Part shown: positions 18,010 through 27,576 of the stretch, piece by piece | How positions within the stretch are numbered: position 1 is the first letter of the stretch | Layout: every line of letters starts with the position of its first letter | DNA from: JAAYHV01 sp964400515 | GTDB lineage: Bacteria; Bacillota; Clostridia; Peptostreptococcales; Anaerovoracaceae | Assembly: GCA_964400515.1 (NCBI GenBank) | Contig: CAYNTJ010000011.1 | Location: forward strand, 1-64,000 | Direction of reading: 5' to 3' | Length of the DNA stretch: 64,000 bases | The notes under the pieces: generated by a model | Database searches by the model: none | Told to the model about the DNA's origin: nothing | What the model saw: the letters and a program-made list of their open reading frames with translations, nothing else | Made by a program: the position numbers and the translations under genes

Positions 18010-21000
18010 AATCCATATCTATAAACCTTCCGGCTGTGAATAAATATAAATATGAGCCCTTTACTTTTTTATTTAAACCCTTTTCCAAGGCTTCTTTGTA
18101 TATTTTTATTTGCTTAAGATATAGGGCTTTAATTCTATTTATCTCCTCATCAATATGATCCCCATTAATTCTATTTGACTTATAGTCTATTAAAACTATG
18201 TCTTCTCCTTCAGTAAAATAACAGTCAATTATTCCCTGCACCAATACGTCCTCGCCTTTGTGATTCATGGATAATGTAAATGGTTTTTCTCTATATAGCC
18301 TTCCTGCTTTAAAAGCATCTATACATTTTATGCCTATTTCGCTATTAAAAAAGTCATTAATGCTATTATAGTTAACCTTTTCAAGGGCTTCCTGTTGTGC
18401 CAAATTTTTCTGTATTATTTCATTACCCACCTGCATTAAATACTCTGTGCCGGAAATGCCTACTTTTTCAAAGTCTGCCATTTCCATGATTTTATGATAG
18501 ACATTACCCACATCAGCGCCATTTACATTCTTGCTTTGATTTATAAAATCAGGACTTTTTATCTGAAAATTATTATATTCCTCCAACAGTTTGTCTTCTT
18601 CATCCTTATTTAGCTCACTTACGCTATATTTTGATTTTATGTAATTTGCTTCTCTATGGGGATAAGTATATTCAAGTCTTGACGCTATTTCCCCCTTATA
18701 TTCAGACGCCCGGGTATTATTAATGTCATCCAGCAATTCTTTTATCTTATCCTTCTTTGATTCATTGATATCATTCCCCAAATAGCAGCTGTTTTCATAA
18801 ACGATTTTGATTTTGTCAGTGAAAATAAGCTCGCCCAATATTTTCATATAGGTACTTCTTCCGGTATCAACCTCGTTTTCTTTAGTCATATCCGTGCTCA
18901 ATGCCATTATCAAAAGCTGTTCCCTTGCCCTTGTCATGGCAACATATAAAACTCTCAGCTCCTCCTCATATTCCTCCTTTTTTATCTGACCGGATATTAA
19001 TCTTTGCAGTAGGGTTTTCCTTTTATATGCCCTTTCCTTATCAATATAAGGAAGGCCTATTCCAATCTTACTGTTTATTGTGGCCACCGATTTAAGGCTA
19101 CTGTAATTGAGTTTTTTACCAAGCCCCGCCAAAATAACACAAGGAAACTCCAACCCTTTGCTTTTATGCACAGTCATTATTCTTACTAAATTATCTTCTT
19201 CTCCGAATATTTTTGCCTGCCCGGTTCTTACTTTCTTAGTTTTCAGCACATTTAAATAATTTACGAAATCATGTATTGTACCAAAGTAACTATTTTGATA
19301 ATCTATAGCTTTGTCTATAAGTGCCCTAAGATTAGCTTGCCTTTGTTTGCCCCTAGGCATAGTTCCCACATAAAGATAATAATTGCTATCTATTAAAATT
19401 TTCCACAGCATTTTATCAATACTCATTAGATTAGCCATGGCTCTCCATTCCAAAAGTTTTTCTTTGGTTTTCTTGCACTTATTTCTAAGAGCTAAGTCCA
19501 TTCCAATATCTATGTAACTATCAAATGCTTCCCAATAAGGACCCTTGTAATGCTCTGCCCTAATAATACCTAGCTCCTCTGTTGTATAATCAAACATTTT
19601 AGAGTGCAGTACCGAAATAAGGGGGATATCCTTTTTCATATTATCTAAAACACATAAGAGTTCGAAAACCGCATTAACCTCTATAGTATTAAAATATCCG
19701 TCATCGTCACTTACAAAGGCATTTACTCCGACTCTAATTAATTCTTTGTAATATTTTTCCGCTTGATTTTTTGTACTTCTTAGCAATATAACAATGTCTC
19801 TAGGTTCCATTGGTCTAATTACATCTTTAACCGAATCGTGAAAATCTTTACCTATTTTTTCCTTGATTACATTGGCGGTTGCCATGGCCTCTAGCTCAAT
19901 CTTGCCTAAATATTTAAGATATTCATCCTGCTTAGCATCTTCTGCATCAATTATATGTAATTCCGGATATGCGTCATAGTCACCGAAATATGGCACCCCT
20001 TTATAAAGCTTGGCGTTGCTGTCATAATTATCCATGAGTTCTTCAAAGACATGATTAATAAAGTCTATAATCTTACCCTTGCTTCTGAAGTTCTTGTTCA
20101 AATCAATTACTGTGGAAAGCTTTTTATCATCCTTCTCATACTCATCTCTTGTGGCTATAAAAATCCCCGGTTCAGCCTGCCGGAATCCATATATGCTTTG
20201 TTTGACATCCCCAACTTTAAATAGGTTGTTTTCTTTTGAAATTTTACCTATTAAGCTTTCCTGAATGTAGTTTGTGTCCTGATACTCATCAATGAATATA
20301 AACTCTAGTCTATCTCTAATTATATCTGAGATTTCATCATTTGCTAATATTTTAAGGGCTTTATGCTCTATATCACTAAAATCCATAAGGCCTTGATTTC
20401 GCTTCTTTTCTTCAAAACGTCTCTCAAACTCTTTTAAAATTTCAATATAGTAAGCGGTATATTTTTTGCACTTTGCCAGTTCCCTAAACTGCTCTTCTAT
20501 GGTTTCGTAGAAGTATTCTTTTTTTATTCTGTTAACTATACTTTTGAATTCATCCCGATAAGCAATTACCTCATCCTTTATTTCTTCCCATAGTACTTTC
20601 TCTTCTTTTTTAACATTAATTCTTCCAAAGCTTATACTTCCTATGGCCTTATAAAATCCATTATCAAAGTCACTCTCCATTGTTTCATAAAGCACCTTTA
20701 AAATACCAGCATCGGAAACCAGCAATGCCCTTATGCTTTCCAAAGCCTCGACACCCTTTACCTCCAATGCTTTATTTAACATAATTTGAGCATCCTTTAG
20801 CATGCCCGAGACTTCTGCCTTTAACTGTGCCTTTAATAATTCACTGCCGTTCAAATCATCCATTAGTCTCAGCTTATTCTCTGCCCAATTAAAATAGTCG
20901 GGAATGCTTCTTAAGGCGTTGTAGTTTTCCAAAAGTTCCTTCATAAGTAACTCTTCATTACGATCACTTGAATATATGGTTAGAAATTCAATAAAAGAAC

Positions 21001-21460
21001 CTCCCGGTATCAAATCATCCCGGTCAAAGGCTTCTTCAAAAATTTCATTTATTATTTCATTCTCCATTATAGAACCCTGGGCTTCATCGCAAACCGTAAA
21101 ATCAGGTTCAATATTTATTGTATAGAAGAATTCCTTGATTATTTTAATGGCAAAGCTGTGAAAAGTAGATATATTGGCATTATACATATTATCCAACTGA
21201 CGACCCAAGGTTTCCTTCTTTTTTTTATCGGCGGTAATCTCTTTTTTTATCGCCTTCACTATTTTAGCCCTGATTTCCGCTGCTGCAGCATTTGTAAAAG
21301 TAACAATCAGCATGTTATCAATATCAGCTTTTCCGTCTAAAATTATTCTGATAATTCTTTCCACCAAAACTGCCGTTTTGCCGGAACCCGCCGCTGCCGA
21401 CACCAATATATTTTTATCGGTTATTTCTATTGCACTTTGCTGTTCTTTTGTGAATTCCAT
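18008..21460 (-). CDS. addA: ATP-dependent helicase/nuclease subunit A (AddA)
   Basis: Helicase-nuclease subunit that with AddB resects double-strand breaks to load RecA. 1150 residues: Walker A AAAGSGKT (23-30), TFTNAAAAEIRAK, HSFAIKIIKEF, FIDEYQDTNYIQ, GDVKQSIYGFR, LNKNFRS, IMTVHKSKGLEFPCVIL, LYVAMTRAR, and a C-terminal RecB-like nuclease domain with DCYFTEGEDIVLIDYKSN and QIKIYKEAL, so the nuclease looks intact. ATG at 21460 sits after GGAGGTGGGT; the upstream TTG overlaps that site. addB, normally immediately upstream, is absent from this location. Confidence 0.95.
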   Translation of the reverse strand: MEFTKEQQSAIEITDKNILVSAAAGSGKTAVLVERIIRIILDGKADIDNMLIVTFTNAAAAEIRAKIVKAIKKEITADKKKKETLGRQLDNMYNANISTFHSFAIKIIKEFFYTINIEPDFTVCDEAQGSIMENEIINEIFEEAFDRDDLIPGGSFIEFLTIYSSDRNEELLMKELLENYNALRSIPDYFNWAENKLRLMDDLNGSELLKAQLKAEVSGMLKDAQIMLNKALEVKGVEALESIRALLVSDAGILKVLYETMESDFDNGFYKAIGSISFGRINVKKEEKVLWEEIKDEVIAYRDEFKSIVNRIKKEYFYETIEEQFRELAKCKKYTAYYIEILKEFERRFEEKKRNQGLMDFSDIEHKALKILANDEISDIIRDRLEFIFIDEYQDTNYIQESLIGKISKENNLFKVGDVKQSIYGFRQAEPGIFIATRDEYEKDDKKLSTVIDLNKNFRSKGKIIDFINHVFEELMDNYDSNAKLYKGVPYFGDYDAYPELHIIDAEDAKQDEYLKYLGKIELEAMATANVIKEKIGKDFHDSVKDVIRPMEPRDIVILLRSTKNQAEKYYKELIRVGVNAFVSDDDGYFNTIEVNAVFELLCVLDNMKKDIPLISVLHSKMFDYTTEELGIIRAEHYKGPYWEAFDSYIDIGMDLALRNKCKKTKEKLLEWRAMANLMSIDKMLWKILIDSNYYLYVGTMPRGKQRQANLRALIDKAIDYQNSYFGTIHDFVNYLNVLKTKKVRTGQAKIFGEEDNLVRIMTVHKSKGLEFPCVILAGLGKKLNYSSLKSVATINSKIGIGLPYIDKERAYKRKTLLQRLISGQIKKEEYEEELRVLYVAMTRAREQLLIMALSTDMTKENEVDTGRSTYMKILGELIFTDKIKIVYENSCYLGNDINESKKDKIKELLDDINNTRASEYKGEIASRLEYTYPHREANYIKSKYSVSELNKDEEDKLLEEYNNFQIKSPDFINQSKNVNGADVGNVYHKIMEMADFEKVGISGTEYLMQVGNEIIQKNLAQQEALEKVNYNSINDFFNSEIGIKCIDAFKAGRLYREKPFTLSMNHKGEDVLVQGIIDCYFTEGEDIVLIDYKSNRINGDHIDEEINRIKALYLKQIKIYKEALEKGLNKKVKGSYLYLFTAGRFIDMD

Positions 21461-21482
21461 ACCCACCTCCAAATACGTTTTT

Positions 21483-21512
21483 ATCTTAACACTATGGGGT
21501 ATATAAAGTCAA
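21483..21512 (-). promoter_or_regulatory. Probable addA promoter
   Basis: Minus strand TTGACT (21507-21512) and TAAGAT (21483-21488) with an 18-nt spacer, about 22 nt upstream of the ATG. Confidence 0.55.
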
Positions 21513-21556
21513 TGAATTGGGGTTTTTCAAAAAAACATAAAATATCTTTATATTTG

Positions 21557-21585
21557 TTTAAATTGTATTATTAATTTGATATAAT
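21557..21585 (+). promoter_or_regulatory. Promoter of gpmI with extended -10
   Basis: TGATATAAT gives an extended -10 (TATAAT 21580-21585). TTTAAA at 21557-21562 is a weak -35 at 17-nt spacing. Confidence 0.6.
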
Positions 21586-21630
21586 GCTTTTGGGATTGTT
21601 AAATATTTATCTACAAAATGGAGGTATGTT

Positions 21631-23163
21631 ATGGGAAGAGATGTAAAGCCAACTATGTTAATGATTCTGGACGGTTATGGTGCCAGGGAAGAGCTACAAG
21701 GTAATGCAATTAAAGCTGCAAACACACCAAACCTAGACAGGATATTTTCAAGTTATCCATACACAGAATTAAACGCTTCAGGTATGGCAGTGGGGCTACC
21801 TGAAGGTCAAATGGGAAACTCGGAAGTGGGCCATCTAAACATAGGGGCGGGAGATATAATCTATCAAGAGTTAACTAATATTACAAGGAATATAAAGAAT
21901 GGGGATTTCTACCACAATGAAGCTTTAAAGGATGCAATGAAAAACGCTAAAACCGCTGGTCATGCCCTTCATATTATGGGCTTGCTTTCCGATGGAGGTG
22001 TGCACAGTCATATAGATCATCTTAAAGCCTTAATAAGCTATGCAAAAAAGTCCAATGTTACCAAGGTATATATCCACTGTTTCTTGGATGGCAGAGATGT
22101 TCCTCCAAAGAGTGCTTTAATATATATTAAGAAATTAGAACGTTATATGAATGGTTTAAACCTGGGACAAATCGGTGTAATCACCGGTAGATTCTACGCC
22201 ATGGACAGGGACAAAAGGTGGGAGCGTCTGGAAAAAGCTTATGATGCTTTGACTCTTTGTGAAGGTGTACAGGCAGGTACTCCAAGACAAGCCATTGAAA
22301 TGGCATATGATCGCGGTGAAACTGACGAGTTTATAAGCCCTACCATTCTTAGCAAAAGAGGTATAGAGGATGGAGATTCAGTAATCTTCTATAATTTCAG
22401 ACCTGATAGAGCAAGGGAAATAACAAGGGCATTTGTGGACCCCGAATTCAACGGTTTCAAGAGAAAAAAGGAATTAAAAGACTTGGTTTATGTTTGCATG
22501 ACCCAATATGATCCTACCATACCAAATGTATTGGTGGCATTTCCTCCTAAGAAAATAAAGGTTACATTGGGTGGAACTATTGCAGAAAAAGGGTTAAGAC
22601 AACTGAGAATTGCCGAAACCGAAAAATATGCCCATGTGACCTTCTTCTTTAACGGAGGAATAGAAACCCCATATGAAAATGAGGATCGCATATTAATTCC
22701 TTCTCCGAAGGTGCCAACTTACGATATGCAGCCCGAAATGAGCGCTTATGAAGTTACGGAAAGAGTAATTTCGGAAATAGAGAAGGAAAAATATGACCTA
22801 ATAATCCTAAATTATGCAAACGCTGATATGGTTGGGCACACCGGTAATTTTGAGGCTACTGTCAAAGCCATTGAGACCCTAGACAAATTGGTTCCGGAAG
22901 TAGTGGAGGCTATTTTAAAGCATGATGGTCAACTATTAATCACAGCTGATCACGGAAATGCGGATATTATGCTTGATAAAAACGATGCCATAGTAACATC
23001 CCATTCCTTGTCAAAGGTTCCTTTATGCCATGTAAGCTCAAATCCAAGGGAATTGGAAGACGGCGGTAAACTTTCGGACATCGCACCTACACTGCTAACT
23101 CTAATGGGTTTGGAAGTCCCATCATATGAAATGAAGGGCAAAGTATTGGTAAAAGAGGCTTAG
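21631..23163 (+). CDS. gpmI: Cofactor-independent (Mn-dependent) phosphoglycerate mutase
   Basis: Interconverts 3- and 2-phosphoglycerate in glycolysis. 510 residues of the alkaline-phosphatase superfamily. Metal site one: Asp14 (LDGYG) and the phosphorylated Ser64 (GNSEVGHLNIGAG). Also DGGVHSHIDHL, FLDGRDVPP, GRFYAMDRDKRWER, YNFRPDRARE, NYANADMVGHTG and LITADHGNAD supply the remaining ligands. Start ATG follows GGAGGTATGTT. The corrinoid adenosyltransferase gene starts 2 nt after its stop, so they are co-transcribed. Confidence 0.97.
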   Translation: MGRDVKPTMLMILDGYGAREELQGNAIKAANTPNLDRIFSSYPYTELNASGMAVGLPEGQMGNSEVGHLNIGAGDIIYQELTNITRNIKNGDFYHNEALKDAMKNAKTAGHALHIMGLLSDGGVHSHIDHLKALISYAKKSNVTKVYIHCFLDGRDVPPKSALIYIKKLERYMNGLNLGQIGVITGRFYAMDRDKRWERLEKAYDALTLCEGVQAGTPRQAIEMAYDRGETDEFISPTILSKRGIEDGDSVIFYNFRPDRAREITRAFVDPEFNGFKRKKELKDLVYVCMTQYDPTIPNVLVAFPPKKIKVTLGGTIAEKGLRQLRIAETEKYAHVTFFFNGGIETPYENEDRILIPSPKVPTYDMQPEMSAYEVTERVISEIEKEKYDLIILNYANADMVGHTGNFEATVKAIETLDKLVPEVVEAILKHDGQLLITADHGNADIMLDKNDAIVTSHSLSKVPLCHVSSNPRELEDGGKLSDIAPTLLTLMGLEVPSYEMKGKVLVKEA

Positions 23164-23165
23164 TT

Positions 23166-23690
23166 ATGAAGAATGGTAAAACGCAAATTTATACAGGTAA
23201 CGGTAAAGGTAAAACCACTGCTGCCATAGGCTTGAGTATAAGGGCTGCGGGCAGAGGGTTTAAGGTATATTTTGCCCAGTTTATTAAGGATATGGAATAT
23301 GGAGAGATTTCCATATTAAATGATATATGGAACATTGATGTAAAGCTATATGGGACCGGTGATGGGTGCCTGATATCAAGACCTTTAGAAGAAAAGGACA
23401 AAATGATTGCAAGAAAGGCTTTGGCAGAAGTAAAAAGCATAATGCTTAGCGATAATTATGATATTATTGTTTGCGATGAGCTAAATGTAACCATGGCCCT
23501 TGGTATTTTAAAAGAAGAAGAGATTATAGACTTTATGAAAAATAAGCCTGATAATGTGGAATTAATATTAACCGGCAGAGGCGCAACAGATAAGCAAATT
23601 GAATTAGCAGATTTGGTCACGGAAATGAAAGAAATAAAACACTACTATACCGATTCAAATGTCAAAGCAAGAGATGGAATAGAAAGATGA
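23166..23690 (+). CDS. cobO: Cob(I)yrinic acid a,c-diamide adenosyltransferase (CobO/BtuR type)
   Basis: Transfers the adenosyl group of ATP to Co(I) corrinoids to make adenosylcobalamin. 174 residues with P-loop GNGKGKTT (11-18), the family pattern GRGFKVYFAQFIKDMEYGE and Walker-B-like DIIVCDELNVTMALG, and ELILTGRGA. Standard length. No other cobalamin gene is nearby; being 2 nt behind gpmI suggests constitutive supply or salvage. It is not the PduO or EutT type. Confidence 0.93.
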   Translation: MKNGKTQIYTGNGKGKTTAAIGLSIRAAGRGFKVYFAQFIKDMEYGEISILNDIWNIDVKLYGTGDGCLISRPLEEKDKMIARKALAEVKSIMLSDNYDIIVCDELNVTMALGILKEEEIIDFMKNKPDNVELILTGRGATDKQIELADLVTEMKEIKHYYTDSNVKARDGIER

Positions 23691-23717
23691 GGAAACCTAA
23701 AGGGTTTCCCTTTTTTT
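23691..23717 (+). terminator. Terminator of the gpmI-cobO unit
   Basis: GGAAACC (23691-23697) pairs with GGTTTCC (23703-23709), followed by a C and seven Ts. The stem covers the stop codon of the convergent aroQ. Confidence 0.85.
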
Positions 23718-24137
23718 AATAAAAAAATCAATTGCCTTTAAATATCCTTCTAAGCCTTTGCCCGAAATGGTTTTTTCTGCAACCATGGAAACATAAGAGA
23801 TGCTTCGAAAGCTTTCCCTATTTTCGATTTCGCTTATATGCACCTCCACAGTGGGTATTTTAACAGCCTTTAAAGCATCTAAAATGGCTATACTTGTATG
23901 GGTATAGGCTGCCGGATTTATTATTATGCCATCATAGTCGCCTTCTAAAGCCTCTTGAATTTTATCCACTAAAACACCTTCATGATTTGATTGAAATACA
24001 TCAACCAATACATTTTTTTCCAAGGCATATTGTTCTATCATAAAAACCAAATCACCATATGTTTTTCCTCCATATATTTCCGGTTCTCTGACTCCCAGCA
24101 TGTTTAAATTGGGTCCGTTTAATACTAGTATTTTCAT
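23697..24137 (-). CDS. aroQ: Type II 3-dehydroquinate dehydratase
   Basis: Third step of the shikimate pathway: 3-dehydroquinate to 3-dehydroshikimate. 146 residues, dodecameric flavodoxin-like type II enzyme. Motifs: LVLNGPNLNMLGVREPEIYG with the catalytic Tyr in the flexible loop, FQSNHEGVLVDKIQEA, IINPAAYTHTSIAILDAL and VEVHISEIENRESFR. Last gene of the aromatic operon; its ATG overlaps the aroE/aroK stop as ATGA. Confidence 0.97.
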   Translation of the reverse strand: MKILVLNGPNLNMLGVREPEIYGGKTYGDLVFMIEQYALEKNVLVDVFQSNHEGVLVDKIQEALEGDYDGIIINPAAYTHTSIAILDALKAVKIPTVEVHISEIENRESFRSISYVSMVAEKTISGKGLEGYLKAIDFFIKKRETL

Positions 24138-25429
24138 AAAGTGCTCCTCATGTTATTATAGTATTTATCTATTTCTGTTTTTACCTTAATTGAAAAATCC
24201 TTTAGCTCTTTATAGTAATTACCTTCAAAAGCCCTATTGTTTTCAATCATTATGTCCGCCAAGGCTTCATATATACTGCTTCTCTCGTTAAATATTTCCA
24301 AAACACCTTTTTTCTTGGTAAGGGGTCTTCCTTTTTTAGATAATATACTAAGATCTCTTTTTAAATATATGCATATACCATTTTGCCTTATTAAGTCCCT
24401 GTTTTTTTCAGACAGTACTATTCCTCCACCGGTTGCAATAATTACCCCCGAAAGCTTAGATACCTCTTCCAAAACCTCAGTTTCCTTTTTTCTGAAATAG
24501 CTTTCCCCCATATCACTGGTTTCAAAGATATTTTCAATGCTTCGACCCACTCTTTCAACTATCAATTTATCTGTATCATAATAAGGAACTTGATACAGTC
24601 TGCTAAGGCCCTTTGCCACTGTGGTTTTGCCAGCCCCGGGCATACCGATTAAAACGATGTTCTGTTTTTTCTTAAGCAATTTAACGGCAATTCTGTCAAT
24701 TTCAACCTGCTTATCTTCTATAGCTCCCCACTCTTTTGCAGAATAAATCGCTTGAGCCACAAGCATTACCATACCGGAAATTGTTTTAATCCCACCTTTT
24801 TCCGCATCTAAAATTAACTTGGTTTTATTCGGGTTATATATCACATCGATTACAGTATTAAGATTTTTAAAATCTTTTAATCCATAGGGCGAATCATCAA
24901 GGGGCGATTTATAGTTGTCCGGATACATTCCCACAGGTGTTGTGTTAATAATTGTATTCGCATCCAAATATCTATTCAAATTATTATAGTTATTCTCGCC
25001 CTCTCTAGAGATTATTGTATAGTCCTTTATTCCCTTCATCCTTAAAGCAGCGGCCACGGCACCGGAGGCTCCACCACTTCCAAGTATAATAACTCTCCCC
25101 GGGTTTTCGACCTTTTCAATTAAATGTAATACCCCATTGACATCCGTGTTGTGACCTACCAAATCATTATCCTTATAGTAAAGGGTGTTTACCGCATTTG
25201 ACTCTTTAGCTTCCTTAGTTACCACATCACAGTACTTCATAACTTCTTTTTTATAGGGAATGGTTACATTGAAACCTTGGTATTTAGACCTGTCCTTTAA
25301 TAGCTCCTTAAGCTCCATGCTATTTTGCACCTCTATCAGATCATAATCATAATTACCCAGGCTTCCGTGTATTTCCTTAGAGAAACTATGCCCCAAGGAT
25401 TTTCCTATCAAACCATACCTATCAGCCAT
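24134..25429 (-). CDS. aroE/aroK: Fused shikimate dehydrogenase-shikimate kinase
   Basis: One 431-residue protein for two consecutive shikimate-pathway steps. Residues 1-about 250 are AroE: GLIGKSLGHSFSKEIH, substrate motif NVTIPYK (catalytic Lys60 or 61), NTDVNG with Asp96, NADPH-binding GSGGASGA (117-124), INTTPVGMYP. Residues about 256-431 are AroK: Walker A GMPGAGKTT (262-270), DTDKLIVERVG, FRKKETEVL, ATGGG (332-336) and the lid RPLTKK. No stop or frameshift lies between the parts, so the fusion is real in this sequence. Start and stop overlap neighbours by 1 and 4 nt. Confidence 0.96.
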   Translation of the reverse strand: MADRYGLIGKSLGHSFSKEIHGSLGNYDYDLIEVQNSMELKELLKDRSKYQGFNVTIPYKKEVMKYCDVVTKEAKESNAVNTLYYKDNDLVGHNTDVNGVLHLIEKVENPGRVIILGSGGASGAVAAALRMKGIKDYTIISREGENNYNNLNRYLDANTIINTTPVGMYPDNYKSPLDDSPYGLKDFKNLNTVIDVIYNPNKTKLILDAEKGGIKTISGMVMLVAQAIYSAKEWGAIEDKQVEIDRIAVKLLKKKQNIVLIGMPGAGKTTVAKGLSRLYQVPYYDTDKLIVERVGRSIENIFETSDMGESYFRKKETEVLEEVSKLSGVIIATGGGIVLSEKNRDLIRQNGICIYLKRDLSILSKKGRPLTKKKGVLEIFNERSSIYEALADIMIENNRAFEGNYYKELKDFSIKVKTEIDKYYNNMRSTL

Positions 25430-26577
25430 TATATCAGCTCCATATAACTACCCAGATACCTCACCTCTTCACTTAGATCATCCAATTCGCTTATAAGCGT
25501 ATTAAAGGATTCCGAATAAACAGAGCCGTCCACATCAAAATAAAACATGTACTCAAAATCCCTGTCCTTAATAGGTCTGCTTTCTAGTTTTATTAGATTT
25601 ATTCCTAAAACAAAGAATCTTGATAATACTTTGTATAATGCACCGGGTTTATTTGGTATAACCATCATTAAACTGGTTTTATCCGCTCCGGGATAAATCT
25701 CCAAATCTTTAGAAATACAAATGAATTTTGTGTAATTATTTTCACTGTTCTGCACAGAAGAAGCCAGAATATCAAGTTCATATAACTCGGCGCAGGTATA
25801 TGAAGAGAGGGCCGCCAAATCATTCCTTTCGGATTCCCTAACCATTTTAGCTGCAACAGCTGTATTTTCGCAAATAGTTATTTTTATATTCTTGAATTTT
25901 TTCATATATTCGGAACATTGTAAGAATGCTTGCTCATGGGAAACAATTTCTTTTATGTCTTCTAACTTTGTGCCTTCCTTGACCAAAAGATTATGGTCTA
26001 TTTTTATTCTTGCACATCTAACAATATGAAAATTGTATTTCATCATTAAATCATATATCTTATTCACCGATCCTGCTGTACTGTTTTCCAAAGGTAAAAC
26101 CCCATACTTACATAAGCCATTTTCGATTGCGGCAAATACACCCTCAAAGCTCTTCATGTAAAGTATGCAGGGAACATCAAAAAATTTATCACTGGCCATC
26201 TGTGCATAAGCACCTTCTATTCCTTGACAAGCAATGGTTTCATTTTTGGGAAACTCGTTTACCGTATTCTCCAAGGCAGTTTTAAATGATTCGTAAACCA
26301 GGCTCTGCTTCTTTGTCTGTTTATGCTGATGCTCTTTGCTCATATCAAATAAAAGGGAATATAGAATCCTGGTATAGGCTTCCATTTCAGGTTCAGCTTT
26401 TTTTGACAACTCCATCAGCTTTTCTCTTTCCCTTGTCCTATCCAAAATAGGTAAATTATTTTCCCTTTTGCTTTCAGCTATTTTTTCGGAAACCTTCATT
26501 CTTTTTGCCAAAAGATCCACAATGCTATCATCAATTTCATCTATTTCTAATCTTAAATCGTCTAATTTATTAACCAT
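25429..26577 (-). CDS. pheA: Bifunctional chorismate mutase-prephenate dehydratase (P-protein)
   Basis: Converts chorismate to prephenate and then phenylpyruvate for Phe synthesis. 382 residues: AroQ-type chorismate mutase (about 1-90; RLEIDEIDDSIVDLLAKRM, DRTREREKL), prephenate dehydratase (about 112-290; QGIEGAYAQMA, ENSTAGSV 164-171, SHEQAFLQC) and ACT domain for Phe feedback (about 300-382; NKPGALYKVLSRF, ESRP). The usual dehydratase TRF motif reads TKF (283-285), with the Thr kept. ATG at 26577 follows AGGAGAAATT. Confidence 0.96.
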   Translation of the reverse strand: MVNKLDDLRLEIDEIDDSIVDLLAKRMKVSEKIAESKRENNLPILDRTREREKLMELSKKAEPEMEAYTRILYSLLFDMSKEHQHKQTKKQSLVYESFKTALENTVNEFPKNETIACQGIEGAYAQMASDKFFDVPCILYMKSFEGVFAAIENGLCKYGVLPLENSTAGSVNKIYDLMMKYNFHIVRCARIKIDHNLLVKEGTKLEDIKEIVSHEQAFLQCSEYMKKFKNIKITICENTAVAAKMVRESERNDLAALSSYTCAELYELDILASSVQNSENNYTKFICISKDLEIYPGADKTSLMMVIPNKPGALYKVLSRFFVLGINLIKLESRPIKDRDFEYMFYFDVDGSVYSESFNTLISELDDLSEEVRYLGSYMELI

Positions 26578-26585
26578 AATTTCTC

Positions 26586-27575
26586 CTATTCACATATCAT
26601 ATCATATATTATGAATGCCGCTACCGCCTCCACTACAGGCACCGCCCTAGGTACTATACAAGGGTCATGTCTGCCCTTTATACTAATATCTACGCATTCT
26701 TTAGTTTCAATGTTTACACTCTGTTGAAGCCTGCTTATTGACGGCGTTGGCTTAAACGCCACCCTAAAGACTATAGGCATTCCCGAAGATATGCCTCCCA
26801 GAATTCCGCCATGATTATTAGTTTTGGTTTTGATCTCTCCGTCTTCTAATATGAAAGCATCATTATTTATAGAACCTCTGTAGGTACTGCCCTTAAATCC
26901 GCTACCAAATTCAAGACCCTTTACAGCGGGGATTCCGAATATCCCTTGTGCTATTCTTCCTTCGATGCCTCCGAACAAAGCATCCCCTATTCCCTTCGGC
27001 ATCCCTTCTATCTCACACTTTACTATTCCGCCTACGGAATCGCCTTCTTCTCTGGCTTTCCTTATTTCATCAAACATAGCATCTCCGGATACTCCTGCAA
27101 TTTCATCGATACTTGCTGTCACATTAATCCCAAGCTTTCTTAATTGTTGCAAAGCTATTCCTCCGGCTATGCACATGGGGGCTGTCATCCTTCCGGAGAA
27201 CTGTCCTCCTCCCGTACTGTCTGAATTTCCTCCGAATTTCATATATGCAGCATAGTCGCTGTGACCCGGTCTTGGTATGTTTTTTAAAGCTTTATAATCA
27301 CTTTTTATAACATTTGTATTTTTTATGACAGCGCATACGGGAGCGCCACATGTCTTCCCATCAATCAATCCGGATAAGAAAATCACCTCATCCGCTTCCT
27401 TTCTTTTAGTGGAAAACTCGTCCCTACCGGGAGCTCTGCGTTTCATAAATTCTCTTAATTCATCTTGATCTATGTGTAGACCGGGAGCCAGTCCGTTTAT
27501 TACTACTCCAATGTAATCCGAATGGGATTGTCCAAATAATGACATTTTTATTTTATTACCTAAGCTATTAGACAT
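26586..27575 (-). CDS. aroC: Chorismate synthase
   Basis: FMNH2-dependent last step to chorismate from EPSP. At 329 residues it is shorter than the common 350-390. Conserved: FGQSHSDYIGVVINGLAPG (His17), RRAPGRDEFSTKRKEADEV, IPRPGHSDYAAYMKF, NNHGGILGGISSGMPIVFRVAFKPTPSI, GRHDPCIVPRAVPVVEA. The usual GGGRSSARET reads GGGQFSGRMT, a variant seen in anaerobes. Tight spacing with pheA (8 nt) and aroA (1 nt). Confidence 0.95.
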   Translation of the reverse strand: MSNSLGNKIKMSLFGQSHSDYIGVVINGLAPGLHIDQDELREFMKRRAPGRDEFSTKRKEADEVIFLSGLIDGKTCGAPVCAVIKNTNVIKSDYKALKNIPRPGHSDYAAYMKFGGNSDSTGGGQFSGRMTAPMCIAGGIALQQLRKLGINVTASIDEIAGVSGDAMFDEIRKAREEGDSVGGIVKCEIEGMPKGIGDALFGGIEGRIAQGIFGIPAVKGLEFGSGFKGSTYRGSINNDAFILEDGEIKTKTNNHGGILGGISSGMPIVFRVAFKPTPSISRLQQSVNIETKECVDISIKGRHDPCIVPRAVPVVEAVAAFIIYDMICE

Positions 27576-27576
27576 A

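Noticed and set aside
24134..25429. The AroE-AroK fusion as a frameshift or assembly artefact.
   Set aside because: The frame is open throughout, both domains are complete, and no start signal is seen at the junction (around residue 250).
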